Shown one piece after another: positions 1-10,373 of a stretch of DNA of 15,334 nucleotides. Made by a program: the position numbers and the translations under genes. Numbering within the stretch: the first letter of the stretch is position 1; each line of letters begins with the position of its first letter. The notes beneath the pieces were generated by a model. The model worked only from the letters and a program-made list of their open reading frames with translations, searched no databases and was not told the origin of the DNA. Source of the DNA: Funneliformis mosseae (taxonomy: Eukaryota; Glomeromycota; Glomeromycetes; Glomerales; Glomeraceae); assembly GCA_910592005.1 (NCBI GenBank), contig CAJVPP010002318.1, positions 1 through 15,334 of the forward strand. The letters run 5' to 3'.

Positions 1-860
1 AGAAAGGCTAAACTGTTAATTTCTTTTCAATGAAGAATTTAAAAATGACTATTGCTAAGCCTTAAGTCTTGCTTATACAAAAAGTCAACTAATTTATCTA
101 TATCCATCTGTTTATGACATTAATCCTAAAAAGAGGAGTAGAAGTAAACATGGTTAATGAGAAAATTTAATGTGATTGGCTGGTAATTAAAAAAAATTTT
201 TTTGGCGATGTAATAGTCAACATGTAATAAAAATAATAATTATTATAAAAGAATAACTAAAGCATTCTTCACTTTTTCTTTTCTCTCAGCCAATAAGTCA
301 CTTACTTTTTCAAGATGTATCTCTCTTCTAATGTCTTCCTAATATACTATTCCTTAGGCTTTTAACCTATCTAACTTTGTGTTATTAGAAATTTTCTAAA
401 TCTTTACATTCTACTATATGCAGGGTAGTATTGTTATAGGATATTGATGAGATACTGATGGGACATAGATGAGACAAATAAAACATTTAATACATAGTGT
501 GAGAAAGGTTGAGATATATAACTTAGACATATAGTTAGGACAACAAATCTCTGGGATATCAAAAATGTACATCACTGATGTAGGTATGAATAATGGTAAT
601 TGATACGCAGAAAAATTAGGATCATATTTAAAATGATTGTATTACACATAATAACAATTGTATATAGTTTATATAATAGTATAATAGTATGAATAGAATC
701 TATATTTCATTAAATTAAGACAGTTTACGAGTTTTGTTTTTATTTAAAGATTTGGTAAAAAATTAAATAACATAATCAGAATATTTACAATAATTGGTAC
801 GCTTAATTTTGTCAATATTTCTTATTACTTTTTACAAATAATGTACGGTATGTTTGCATA

Positions 861-941
861 TTCACTAGAGCGATTGCATAAAAAAAATACTCAAACATAA
901 AGTATTGATAAGTATTCCTATACTTTAATCACTCTAGTGAA
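861..941. repeat. Short inverted-repeat element, MITE-like
   Basis: The first 15 bases (ttcactagagcgatt, 861-875) and the last 15 (aatcactctagtgaa, 927-941) are inverted copies with 14 of 15 matches. They enclose about 50 bases without coding capacity, which contain a smaller nested inverted pair, aaagtat at 899-905 and atacttt at 920-926. Eighty-one bases with terminal inverted repeats is the form of a miniature inverted-repeat element or a relic of a mariner-type transposon end. No clear target duplication is visible beside it, so a chance hairpin remains possible. Confidence 0.45.
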
Positions 942-1957
942 ATCTATGGTATTTATTATTATAAATGCTATTAACGTCTTCATTTCTCTTCTCCTTTTCT
1001 TTACTACCATTTTTTAAGTATTTTGATCATTTTTTGAGAATTGACCTTTTAAAATAAAAGCAATAATGATTTTTTTTCATATAATTTATGAAATTTTATA
1101 ATCTGTTGTTAAACAAGATTAAGTTTAACTTAGAATTTTTATCATATAACTTATTAAAATCTTTTCATAAGTGTATTATATTTGATGAGTATTTTTACTT
1201 AATGAGCAGTTAGTATTTCAATTCAATTGTCTTTGATTTTATCATTTGAATAAGTAATTGAGTTATATTAAGTGGTTGATCATAAGTTTTATAGGAGAGA
1301 AAAATATCAATGATAAGCATAATCAATAGTAGTAACTCACAGAAGGTTTCAATAATAAAAGCAAGTATTTTTGAATAATTTTTTGTTTGCTCTTTTTTTA
1401 TAGAATAAATTGTTCAATATTGATATTAGAAAGGTTTTAAAATTTAATTTTTTCAATAGCAAAATCTAAGTCAGATCATATTATTTTTATAATAAGCTCA
1501 TCAGATAGTCTATTCAAATTTATCTAGTTATAAAACCAATCAGTGAGAAATCAAAATAATCTATAAATTTTAGTGTTTACAAAAACATTTTATTCCTTTT
1601 TCAATTTTCATTAATAAAACTTTTGTTCTTTACCCTTAATAAATACTTTTCTTATATTAACAGTCAGAAATACCCAACCTGAAACTTATTTTCTGTCCAA
1701 TTGCTCTTAAATCTTTTAAACCTATAAAGAAGATAAAGAAGGTTGAAAAAATGAAAATACAGAATTGCTGATAAACTTTCTTGAAGAAAACTTCTCTTTT
1801 TATAAAAAATAATAAATCAAATTTTGCTAAACAGTTTCTTTTAAGCTTTTTCCAGAAAAATTATGAGAATAAGTTAAAAATAAATTAATTTATTTTATAA
1901 CTAAATATAATGATATTAAAGAAAAAAAAATTAAATAGGAAAGGAAATATAAGTAAA

Positions 1958-2047
1958 ATGGATTTGAGAGACTATAATACTTTATTTGAAATGTGTAAGA
2001 ATTATAATCCAGGATTTTTAGTAGATGGTTTCTCTGATGATACCTAA
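1958..2047 (+). other. Possible small or relic reading frame, 29 codons
   Basis: An ATG at 1958 opens 29 codons ending in TAA at 2045-2047. The encoded sequence begins MDLRDYNTLFEMCKNYNPGF and has a mixed, protein-like composition, unlike the Lys/Ile/Asn/Phe strings that AT-rich noncoding DNA gives nearby. After the stop the same frame stays open for about 10 more codons rich in Lys and Leu. I do not recognise it. It could be a first exon, a relic gene fragment or chance; chance is most likely. Confidence 0.15.
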
Positions 2048-2800
2048 TTAAGAATAAAGAAATTAAAGAAGAAGCTCTAATAAAAACACAAAATATAAAA
2101 AAATAAGTTTATGTTTTTATTTATTAATTAAAACCATAAATTTTATAGGTAATCTAAACAAAAAATATAAGAAAAAAAGCTTACTTTTGAAATAAATAGT
2201 TTGAAAACAAATAAAAGATTAAAAATAAAATTTTAAAAAAAAGAAATGTGTATTAAAAAAGAAGTAATAAACGTTAATATATTAAATAAATTAAAGCTGA
2301 AATATTATATAAAAAATGGAATTTATAATAAAACAATTATATATAGAAGTTGAATTTAGAATGAAGAAGTTAGAAGAAAAAAAATTGCAATATAAATCAT
2401 CATAGTTTTTATTAATAGTGATAAGTAATAATAATAATATAAAAATTAGTAATAATAGTTAATATTATTTTTTAAAATATAAAGTAAGAAAATTTGTTTA
2501 TGAATATAAAAAAAGTATTGATTTTTTAATAAAATATAAAATATTAATGTTAAAATATAATTATTATATAAAAAATATAATTTAATATATTTTATTAACT
2601 TTATTAGAAAAAATTTTAAGTTTATTAAAAAGTTTTTTAAATAATTTAATTTTTAAAATTAAGTTTTAAAAATTTATTATATTAATTTTTTAAAATTTTT
2701 TTAAAATTCATTTGTTTACGAATTAATTATTAATTAAATCACTTTACTATTAATAAAAGTCATAAATTTTCTTAATTAATCATAAAATTGTAGAACTTTA

Positions 2801-2933
2801 AATCAGATTAGGTCAATCTGTTTATCTAACCTAACCTAATCTAAAAATTCAGATCAGGTCAATAGATTTTTAGGTTGATATTAAGTCAAGTCAACAAGTT
2901 ATCTAACCTGACCTAACCTGATAAAATTCAGAT
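2801..2933. repeat. TAACCT-rich direct repeat pair with inverted partners
   Basis: Two similar units of 33-35 bases lie at 2822-2854 and 2899-2933. Both start ttatctaacct and end attcagat, differing mainly by Ts against Cs in the cct/tct steps and a 2-base indel. The first is preceded by an inverted partner (agattaggtca, from 2805), and between them lies caggtca (2855-2861), which can pair with tgacct in the second unit. It is a local repeat cluster able to fold. Its origin is unknown; it may be the end of a decayed transposon or a simple-sequence expansion. Confidence 0.5.
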
Positions 2934-3025
2934 TAACCAATTATTCAAGAAGAATGATTTATTATTGTTAAATTAAAAATAACAAAGTTGATTAAATAAA
3001 TTAATAATTATTTATTATATTATTA

Positions 3026-3039
3026 TTTATATTAAATAT
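3026..3039. repeat. Left target-site duplication of LINE copy A
   Basis: The 14-mer tttatattaaatat lies immediately outside the T-rich tail of copy A. The identical 14-mer occurs at 10486-10499, just outside the 5' end of the element. Duplications of roughly this length are normal for target-primed reverse transcription. The plus strand ends in ...taaatat followed by T, the expected geometry for a nicked strand priming on an RNA poly(A) tail. Confidence 0.85.
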
Positions 3040-3267
3040 TTTTTTTATTTTTAAAGTGCGGTAGTTTCACATAATCTTTATTATGATAAAAGTATAATAT
3101 AAAGTAAAATACATATTAAGAAGAAAAATGAAAATCTCGTATAGAAAAGAAAAACTAAACTATAGAAGACCGATTCTGCACCCCCAGATCAATTCTAACT
3201 TAAGCTAAAACTATCACTTCTGAGTATAATCGAAAAGTAAAATGGAAGAGGTTTAGCCACTACTGCA
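3040..3267 (-). other. 3' UTR and A-rich tail of copy A
   Basis: On the minus strand this follows the inferred ORF2 stop and ends in an A-rich tail interrupted by one T (plus-strand 3040-3052). The sequence aligns almost without gaps with 10500-10731 of copy B. The conserved plus-strand block aaagtgcggtagtttcac (3053-3070) lies right beside the tail in both copies and so marks the true 3' end of the family. Its conservation fits a role in recognition by the element's own reverse transcriptase, which is an inference. Confidence 0.85.
3077..3082 (-). terminator. Polyadenylation signal AATAAA, copy A
   Basis: The plus-strand tttatt reads AATAAA on the element strand, about 25 bases before the start of the A tail. 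The same hexamer is at the same place in copy B (10537-10542). Spacing and conservation are as expected for a eukaryotic cleavage and polyadenylation signal. Confidence 0.7.
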
Positions 3268-3711
3268 TCAAAAATTCGTCTAGTAAGAACCAAGTTGCAC
3301 CATGGTGTTTATTGGATCAACATTATTATTATTGATAGGAATACCGTGGGGAAGATCAAAACCTGAAGAAATGAAGTTATCTAATTTATTTTTGAGATTA
3401 ATGTTTACAGCTTTCTCGATGGCAGATTGACGATTACACCTATCAATCCAAAAATGTTGTATTTCTTTATAAATGAAGTGCATGAAAGATGAACATATGG
3501 ATAATGCTGTAGGCATATGTGAAAGATTGTTGTGAATAAGTTCAAAGAGGATGGTAGGAACAATGCCTTTAATGAGAACCACAAAGTAGAAGGAAGTTGA
3601 GAGGTTCCACCAATTAAGATTGTCAATATCGATCAAATGAGCATTGGTAATGTCTTTAAGATAGTCTTTTGCTCGTTGTATGAGCAACTTCATTTGATAG
3701 TCAACTATCGG

Positions 3712-3762
3712 ACAGGTCCATATATAGAGGAAGTCCTCGTTTGCAACTTCACATCAGGGGTA
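3712..3762 (-). other. C-terminal zinc finger of ORF2, ligands lost (copy A)
   Basis: Many LINE ORF2 proteins carry a C-x2-C-x8-H-x3-C finger after RNase H that binds nucleic acid. Here the first Cys is Tyr (codon 3760-3762), a TGA stop sits at 3754-3756, and the His is Tyr (3724-3726). The other two Cys remain (3751-3753 and 3712-3714). Copy B has all four ligands at 11176-11226, which shows what was lost. Confidence 0.75.
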
Positions 3763-4109
3763 CAGGGTTGATGGCGGAAAAAGAGACGGATGTCTAATTT
3801 TCAGAATTTCAACTGTAGAAAGCATTTTCAGCAATCGTTGGAACTTTTTTATTCTTATAGTAGAGGCAACATATGATGTGTGATTGGTAGCGACATTATC
3901 ATTAAGGCAGAAAGAGGTAACAAACTAATTAATTTTGAAAAATGAATGATATTTGTTGACTACATGTAGTGATAAAATTTGTTGAAGATGCTTGTGTCAG
4001 AAGATGTCTTTAACAAGTTGTCTAATTAGTAAAAGAATGGGTTAATTGTTATAATTAAAGAAACTTTGTGAGGCAGTCTTCGTATTCAATTGCAAGACAG
4101 GAAGGGTGA

Positions 4110-4535
4110 GGGCATCTTTCGCCATAGCATCTACTTTGTTGTTCAAAAGATTGTTTGAATGCGATTTGACTTTTATCAAGTGAACATCCAGGTTGTGCGC
4201 AGAGATCACTTCAAAAAGACAAGACCAATGCACAAAATTGTTGACTTTCAGAAAAGGTCTGAAGGTGGGAGACTGTTTCTTGAGGAAACTAAATTTGTTG
4301 AACTGTGATATGACAACAGCTGAGTCAGTATAGACTCTGACTTTGCAATTTAGAGGGGCAGTCAGGAGAGCTGTAAAAAGAGCTACAAATTCAGGTATTG
4401 ATGATGACAGAAAGCTAGAAGTTAAAGCAGTGCTGAAGGAAATCATAGGCGAATTTTGGTGGGATTGTAGCCAAGCAAACTCCATCTTGATTGAGAAAAG
4501 GCCTATGTTTATAAGGGATCAGTCTGTATAAAATT
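4110..4535 (-). other. RNase H domain of ORF2 (copy A)
   Basis: This domain would remove RNA from the RNA/DNA hybrid. Visible residues are the first Asp in FYTD (codon 4522-4524), the Glu in IPEFVALF (4390-4392), the Asp in VYTDSAVV (4324-4326), the His in KVKSHSNN (4159-4161) and the last Asp in NKVDAMAK (4129-4131). This is the full D-E-D-H-D set of RNase HI. A TGA at 4519-4521, directly after the first Asp, breaks it; copy B has Gly (GGA) there. The rest of the domain is open to 4042. Confidence 0.88.
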
Positions 4536-5814
4536 CTAACTCAGTAGCAAAAATAAAATTAGTAGAAAGTGTTAGTAATTCTTCTTTATGTGGAAAAGGG
4601 ATAAATCTATCTATACAAGAGTTATAAGTGTGGGGAGGAACAGAAGATGGTATATTCAATATATTGGGCTGAGAGGACGCAACTGCACAAGTCAAGGCTA
4701 GTTCATTCAGAGCGCCAGTTGATAACGCTGTTGAATTGAAACTGTCATAATAAATATTGTGAAATGCTGCACAGTATATACGAGGGATACTGACAAGGCA
4801 GTATGATTTGTTTGTTGGAGGTGCATTCAGATTATGCAAGGGACAGCGTAGATATAGGGTCAATTTTGTACTATGATTAATTGCTTTTTCAAAATTATAG
4901 TGTCTGAGGTGCAAATTATGTTGGTCGGCATGAATGATATGTCTAATGACAAAACTGTTGAGATTGAATATCCAGCCCACAGCGTACGATCTGTAACCAG
5001 GGGTAAGATATTGTTGTTTTAATGTGTAATCATACATAAGGTTGTGTGAAAATATTCTGGTGATAAATCTATCAGGTGATGGTTGTAAGTACTGTTCCAT
5101 GATAGTAAACCATTTAAGGGTTCTGACAAATCTTGTTTGTTGGTGCGTAATGTGGATGAGATCTTTATATGAGAACATTTAGTTACTAACACAATTGACT
5201 AGCTGTTCCGCATAAAGAACTGAGCATTTTCTGAGGTCCAGGATGTAATTTCTATATATAGGCTTGATGAGATCTGAAATCGGGATGGTGCCTCCAGATA
5301 CTAGATTATTTGAGCTTAACGGAATGCTAAGGTTAATGTTCAGGTTGTTTAAGATACTAAGCAGAGCCAGAAGCCAGTCATCTTTAGACCTCTAAGTATT
5401 ATATGGCTAACGTACTAGAGGAGAGATATATAACTATTCCCTGATTTGTAGTTGTCTAACACGAATTTTGAAAGTAAGGCCTAGTAAGTTAGTTTCATTC
5501 GCCATCTGCAGAAGAGCATTACTAAGATTCTGAATAATCCTTTGGTGAAGAGGTGTAATATTGTAAAAGTAGTGTGACAGAAAGAGCGAGGACGGTGTTT
5601 TCTGTGAGAAGTGCAATTTGGAGCAGAGGAAAGCTACATATGAGGCTATGATTCTAACACAATGTTTTTCTGATGGGAGTGTAAGTTGCGATTTGTATTC
5701 TATGCGTGGCAGAATAACCGTATTGAATATATAAGTAAGATGAGCGTCCGTTAGTCTTTTGGGCCGCATTATGGTGATTGCTGACTTGATTTCTTCATGA
5801 ATCTGATTGGTGAT

Positions 5815-6835
5815 AAATATTCTGTTATCTGTTAACGAGATCCAGACTCTGAGATACCTGATACTTTCACTGAGCTTATGTGCGGTGATGTGATGGTTGA
5901 CGTCAGGATTGGTAATAATGAAGGGCTCTAATTAAGTCCTATTTACTAAGAGTTCTGACTTGAGTCAATTGACCTAGATGTCATTAAAAGAGTAGAAACT
6001 GTTAGTAATACTAATAATTGATGACAGATCGTCAGCAGACTTGGCAATCCATAGAGTATCATCCATGAAAGCTAACACTAGGATCATTGTGAACAGGTAT
6101 TGTGTAAAGGGTAATTGAGCATTAGGTTGCCAATTGCAACTCATTTTATATCTGTGAGGAGATTTCTGGACTTTACATAGTAGCGGGTTATAGTAAATAC
6201 ACCACAACAGGGGTGAAATGATTTCTCTTTGATCAATATCAGAAATGACAATGTAGGAATCGGTATTGCCGTGAGCAGTGAAGATTCTGTTGAGTTTGGA
6301 AATAAATAATTTCATAATGATGTTGATGTAGTTGAAGGGGATTCATAACTTTTCCATTGCTTTGACCATTGTAAAGATGTTGACGTGGTCGTATGCTTTG
6401 GACATATCTTGTAAGAGAACTCAAAGTTCAGATTTGTTGGTAATGGCGTCATATTTTATGATATCCATTATGTGTATGGGATCAAAGGTGGATTTAAAAG
6501 GCAGTCCAGCAAAGTTTGATCCTTTTAAAATGTTATTTTGAATAATTATTGATGCAAGTCTTGTATTGAGTAGTTTTACAAAGGCTTTTCTCGAACATTC
6601 TAGAAGCGTAATTGGATGGGTGTTATTAAGGTCAAATTCCCATGGTTTGGATTTGGGATCAGATATACATAAGCAAAGTTCCATTTTGTGGAAATTGAAG
6701 AAATCTGAAAGCAACCACAAATAATTAACCAAAGGTATTTTCTACTATATGGACCCAAATATTTAAGCATTTCATTAGATATAGATGAGGGGTCTGTAGC
6801 TTTGTTATTGGGCAGACAGTCTAAAATTCTATACC
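5815..6835 (-). other. Reverse transcriptase domain of ORF2 (copy A)
   Basis: The motifs run in standard LINE order: LPNNKATDPSSIS near the start, WEFDLNNTHPITLLE and KAFVKLLNTRLASII (fingers), LQDISKAYD with the motif A Asp at 6406-6408, IDQREIISPLLWCIYYNPLL (motif B), and AFMDDTLWIA with the catalytic Asp pair at 6058-6063. They are followed by a KSELLV motif and a RYLRVWISL-type thumb start. Catalytic residues are kept, but a frameshift near 6665 and stops at 6421-6423 and 5974-5976 disable it. Copy B has Trp and Gln at the two stop positions. Confidence 0.9.
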
Positions 6836-7689
6836 ATTCGTCAGCTAAAGGGAACGAGGTGAGCTGGTCGTATATTGATGGATTAATGTCAGCAATGAGT
6901 TGGTAGGTGGATGTCCATTCCTCAGGAATTCTTTTATCACAGTGTATTGTTCTTGCGATTTGTTGAAAATGTCTATTGACTTCGCTTTTCACATCAGTGT
7001 CACTAATCAGTAACGGCTTATCATGTTTAGAGTTGTCCAGGCATTTATCAAGGATGATAACCTTCCTTTTCTTATTCAATATGGAGTCGATCATACGTGA
7101 AGGATCAGCATTGTAATCATCAATGCGAGCTTGAAGTGCTTCTTAAATGCTTTTAATTTTGAACTCCTGTTCTTTGAGTTTAGCTTCGACATAAAGACCT
7201 GCTAATAATAATTTAATGTCAGTGATAACTGAGTTAATATGAGCTAAGGAGTGGTAAATGTTTACAGCTGTCACGTGTAGGTCACTAGATTGTGCAATGA
7301 TGAGAAATTCTTCATATTTAGACGACCATTCTGGACATTTGGTTATGTTATTGAGACAAGCTCTGGTAAGTTTGTTGAATCTGTGTAAGGTCTTGATTTT
7401 CTTGTAAACAGTTGAGAGACCTATAGGCTGTTTTTTATAGCAGTTATTTTGGCTTTGCTTACAGGTATGCAGAATTTGGCCGCTGCAATTATGGATTCTT
7501 GAAATACATTTTACGAGCTGTTGAGTGAGGACTGAGTTCAGTGCTTTATAATTGAAAGGTCTTTAAGGGAACTGTGTTTAGTGATATTGTCAGTTTTGGC
7601 AGCGAATTTGACCCATTTCAAGTCATCCATATAGGAGTAATTGAAGAAACTCTTCCTAGGACATCATCTATCGTTCGAGGGAGTGGTCA

Positions 7690-8420
7690 AGAAGTCAGAT
7701 ATTGAAGTCATTACAACTGAGTGATCAGAGACAGAGGGTATCATGGACACTGTTTGACACGTGAGGATGTTCAAGGTCATTTCAGAGGACATCCAAATGT
7801 AATCAATTCGTAACAAAGTATTATTACGAAAAAAAGATGGGAAGGATAAATGGTTAGTATTGTGAATGATACTAAAACGTCAAACAAATTATGTCTTGAC
7901 AGTGAGTTCATAAAACGGATTGTGTGTTGTAGGTTCTGTGAACGGTCAAAATTAGCATTAAAATCACCAAGCAAGATGATGTGGTGGTTATCTCTGCAAG
8001 GAGTGCATTAATATATGTATGCATAGATCTGCATAGTACTTTTGAGCCAGGGTTGGATAGTGGGAAGTATGCATTGATAACAAATAGCTTTTGTTTGTCA
8101 GTGAATTGTAATTTAGTGTAAATAATACAGTCGTATTTTGATTCATGTTTGAAAACGTGTTTGGCAAGTTTTTTACTGAAGGAGAGGCTGACACCAAACC
8201 CGCTGGTTTGGCTCTCCTAGTACGTACTAGTGAAGGTAGTAAAGTTTGGAAAAGATTGATTGAGGATGGAGGAATTGGTGGATTTGAAATTTGTTTCTTG
8301 GAGACCGATGATATTGAGATCATGTGACTTATATAGGGATATTAAATAGTTTGTTTGGCGGAATTGTTGAAAGATCTAACGTTATATGATGCAATATTGA
8401 TAGTTAGCAAATAGTTATTT
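7690..8420 (-). other. Apurinic-type endonuclease domain of ORF2 (copy A)
   Basis: This is the exonuclease-endonuclease-phosphatase fold that nicks target DNA. The motifs are spread over three or four frames: INIASYNVRSF, IIGLQET with the catalytic Glu at 8295-8297, FVINAYFPL, LLGDFNANFD with GDFNA at 7954-7968, RIDYIWMS, and SVSDHSVV with the catalytic Asp-His at 7721-7726. A TAG at 8217-8219 and several small indels break it. The order and the residues are those of the family, so the identification is firm despite the decay. Confidence 0.88.
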
Positions 8421-8487
8421 TGGGTGGTGATAACATTCGTATCAGAATCTATATTTGTAGAGACAGTATTCATTATGTGCAATAAAA

Positions 8488-10373
8488 TTATTGTGGAAAG
8501 CTACCAAGGCAGCTTTCAATATTTCTATTTAAGGTGTCAGTAATAGGAGTGAAGGATTTGGTATTATGCTCACTCATCAGGCCTTTGTTTAGAAGAATCT
8601 GTTAGAAGTCCACACACGTGAAGGAGAGACTATTGATAGCTGAAGTGAATGAAGATATACGTCTTTGTTGACGATGACAGATCATAATAAGCTATTCATT
8701 TGTCTTTTTCTGCAAAGGAGTAATGCAGTTGGAGGCATCAATATGAAAATATTTTTTGTCAGTAGGTGATGATTCTGGAGGAAGTGCATTATTGTGTTCA
8801 GCCACATCCTGAGGAGTAATTACGTTGATATCGAGTGCTTTTTTGATAACACTAAGCCTGTCTTGTAAGAAAGCTAAGCTGGAAGTTAGAATGGTAAGTT
8901 GTTTTGTGATGGCTTCGAGTTGTGTGGTAACAAATTTTTGGAAGTCCTGATCATGCATAAAACCTCCTTTAGCAGTTCCTTTAGAAAGGTCATTGATCGG
9001 TTTAGGTACTCTAGTTGAATTGTCTGTTTCAATGTCTATATCGTCAGGAATATCGTCAGCCTAGAATAAGGGTTTAGGGTTTGATCTGTATTTTTTGTCA
9101 GAAAAAGTTTGTGGTGGAGGATTGGATAAGGAACCTTTAGTTTAGTCATCCTTCTTTTTGTTCTTAATGGCATCTATAAAAGTCACGTTGTTTCTTACTG
9201 CGCCTCTTTGTTGTTGTTTTTTTGATGCAATGTAGTTACTGAATTGAGCTAGTTGAAACTTTTGATAAAGTTGTTGCATATTATGGTCTTTCAGATTGTG
9301 TCTATGTTTTAGACAGTTTGTTGCGTTATGATAAGCAGACAAGCAGATAGCACAAAGTTTTTTCTTGGAGTCCATCCATTCAACTTTTTTACCGTTAAGT
9401 GTCAGATCTTTAAGTTTACTGGCCGCTTCACAGAGTTCCACAGAGGTAAAGTAAAAGAAAGCGTGTTGGAGGTAGTTATAATTTGACCTAGCCCTAGAGA
9501 TGATCCAGGCAGTTGCTTCTGTTATTCGACCTATATCCAAGAGATCACGTGACGTTGTATTCCTTGGAAGATTAGTTAATTTAATTGAGAACTTGGATTT
9601 GTTCTAGATGTCTACACAAAGTAAGTTGCATCTATGAAATCTAATCATGTCATTAAGAAGGAATATTCCGTCTCCTTTATCAAGTTCAGTGAAATTGGCT
9701 TTCTTGTCAAAGGTAATATTTATTCATTGCTATAAGTTACGGGTTTCCATCATAATACGAGTAATATTACCATATTTAGAAAACAATTTTTTTAGGTGTA
9801 ATTCAGTGGCGTCCAGTGGAATTTCTATTACAGTGATGGAAAATTCTGGAGTAAATGGAGCTTGTTTTTATAGGACAAGTGGTAAGAACGTGTTATTATC
9901 CATTTGTGAAATCTGCACTTTGCAAAAATTATCTCATTCGTTTTGGTCTAAAAAGGCAAGTTTGAGAATGGTTTATTTATGATCTGCTGGAGATTTGCCA
10001 CGTGTAATACCTGAAAAGGAAAGTAACTCCATGCAGTGCTGATTGATGATGTCAGTAATTTTTTGTTGGGAGTTCCGCCTTGGTATTTTTCGAGTAAACA
10101 ATACGCAAAAAATTTTTTGAGAGGGTGACTGTTGGTAAAAACAAGAAGGTCTTCCTCAGTAGCGATAAGGTTTTCAAGAAGGTAAGAGCTATCATCAACA
10201 TTCATGGTACTGGAGGAAGAGGCTACATTATTATTAGAGAGAACTTCCTTTTCTTTTCCTTTGTTGTTTACCGAAGAAGTTTTGGCAAGAGTGTTTTCAA
10301 CTTCCATATCGTTTCCAGGAACAAAGTCGTTCATTGGGACAGATAAAGAAACTGTTGGTTCAACTGTCTGCAT
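8488..10373 (-). pseudogene. LINE ORF1, decayed: two RRM-like folds, CCHC knuckle, coiled coil
   Basis: ORF1 proteins bind the element RNA and form the ribonucleoprotein particle. It starts at the ATG 10371-10373 (MQTVEPTVSLSVPMNDF), followed by a low-complexity Ser/Asn-rich N-terminus. A frameshift near 9950-9975 moves the reading; from about 9960 to the end one frame holds. In it lie an RRM-like fold (about 9843-9620: SITVIEIP, then KKLFSKYGNITRI), a second one (about 9597-9370: FSIKLTNLP, later QHAFFYFTSVELCEA), a perfect C-x2-C-x4-H-x4-C knuckle (9313-9354) and a heptad-like stretch at 8958-8840. In-frame stops lie at 9934, 9868, 9730, 9724, 9604, 9142, 9061, 8692 and 8602. I take the TAA at 8488-8490 as the original end because the reading stays protein-like to there, giving about 628 residues. 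The TAG at 8692-8694 is the alternative end. Confidence 0.85.

Larger units (their letters stand above)
1..3025. other. AT-rich intergenic flank, no gene supported
   Basis: This stretch is strongly AT-rich, most extreme at about 2050-2800 and 2940-3025, where long runs of only A and T occur. All six frames are closed by frequent stop codons, and I see no conserved protein motif, tRNA cloverleaf or rRNA segment. Small items inside it are listed separately: a MITE-like inverted repeat, a short reading frame and a TAACCT-rich repeat pair. The composition contrasts clearly with the LINE sequence that starts at 3040. It is the genomic target into which the elements inserted. A host promoter or a gene with short exons cannot be excluded by eye. 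Confidence 0.7.
3268..8473 (-). pseudogene. LINE ORF2, decayed: endonuclease, RT, RNase H, CCHC finger
   Basis: The intact protein (about 1735 residues by this reading) would nick the target DNA, copy the element RNA at the nick and degrade RNA in the hybrid. The start chosen is the ATG at 8471-8473, about 30 codons before the endonuclease motif ASYNVRSF; an upstream start cannot be excluded. Domains in order are the endonuclease (about 8420-7690), a basic linker, reverse transcriptase (about 6835-5815), thumb and connection, RNase H (about 4535-4110) and a C-terminal finger (3762-3712). The frame changes at least four times between 8473 and 6660, one change being a 1-base deletion near 6665 seen by comparison with copy B. 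From 6732 to the TGA at 3268-3270 a single frame is kept, broken only by stops, for example at 6421, 5974, 5434, 4519, 4042, 3997, 3754 and 3280. Several of these are sense codons in copy B. Not functional. Confidence 0.9.

Noticed and set aside
175..294. Inverted pair ATTGGCTG (175-182) and CAGCCAAT (287-294), possibly CCAAT boxes or transposon ends
   Set aside because: Eight matching bases about 100 bases apart are weak, no gene starts nearby, and no further pairing extends the arms convincingly.
2050..2800. Possible mitochondrial or plasmid-like DNA because of the extreme A/T content
   Set aside because: No organellar gene or RNA is present, and the region runs without a break into LINE-bearing DNA, so nuclear intergenic DNA is the simpler reading.
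2822..2920. Telomere-like repeat (cctaacctaa)
   Set aside because: Only two or three imperfect units are present inside a longer non-telomeric repeat, with no array.
8145..8327. Plus-strand 60-codon frame opposite the endonuclease
   Set aside because: The minus strand carries IIGLQET and the following endonuclease core here, so the plus-strand frame is a shadow.
3268..8473. Introns or an alternative genetic code to explain the in-frame stops
   Set aside because: TAA, TAG and TGA all occur, several are sense codons at the same place in copy B or in the inverted segment, and small indels add frameshifts. Mutational decay explains this better.
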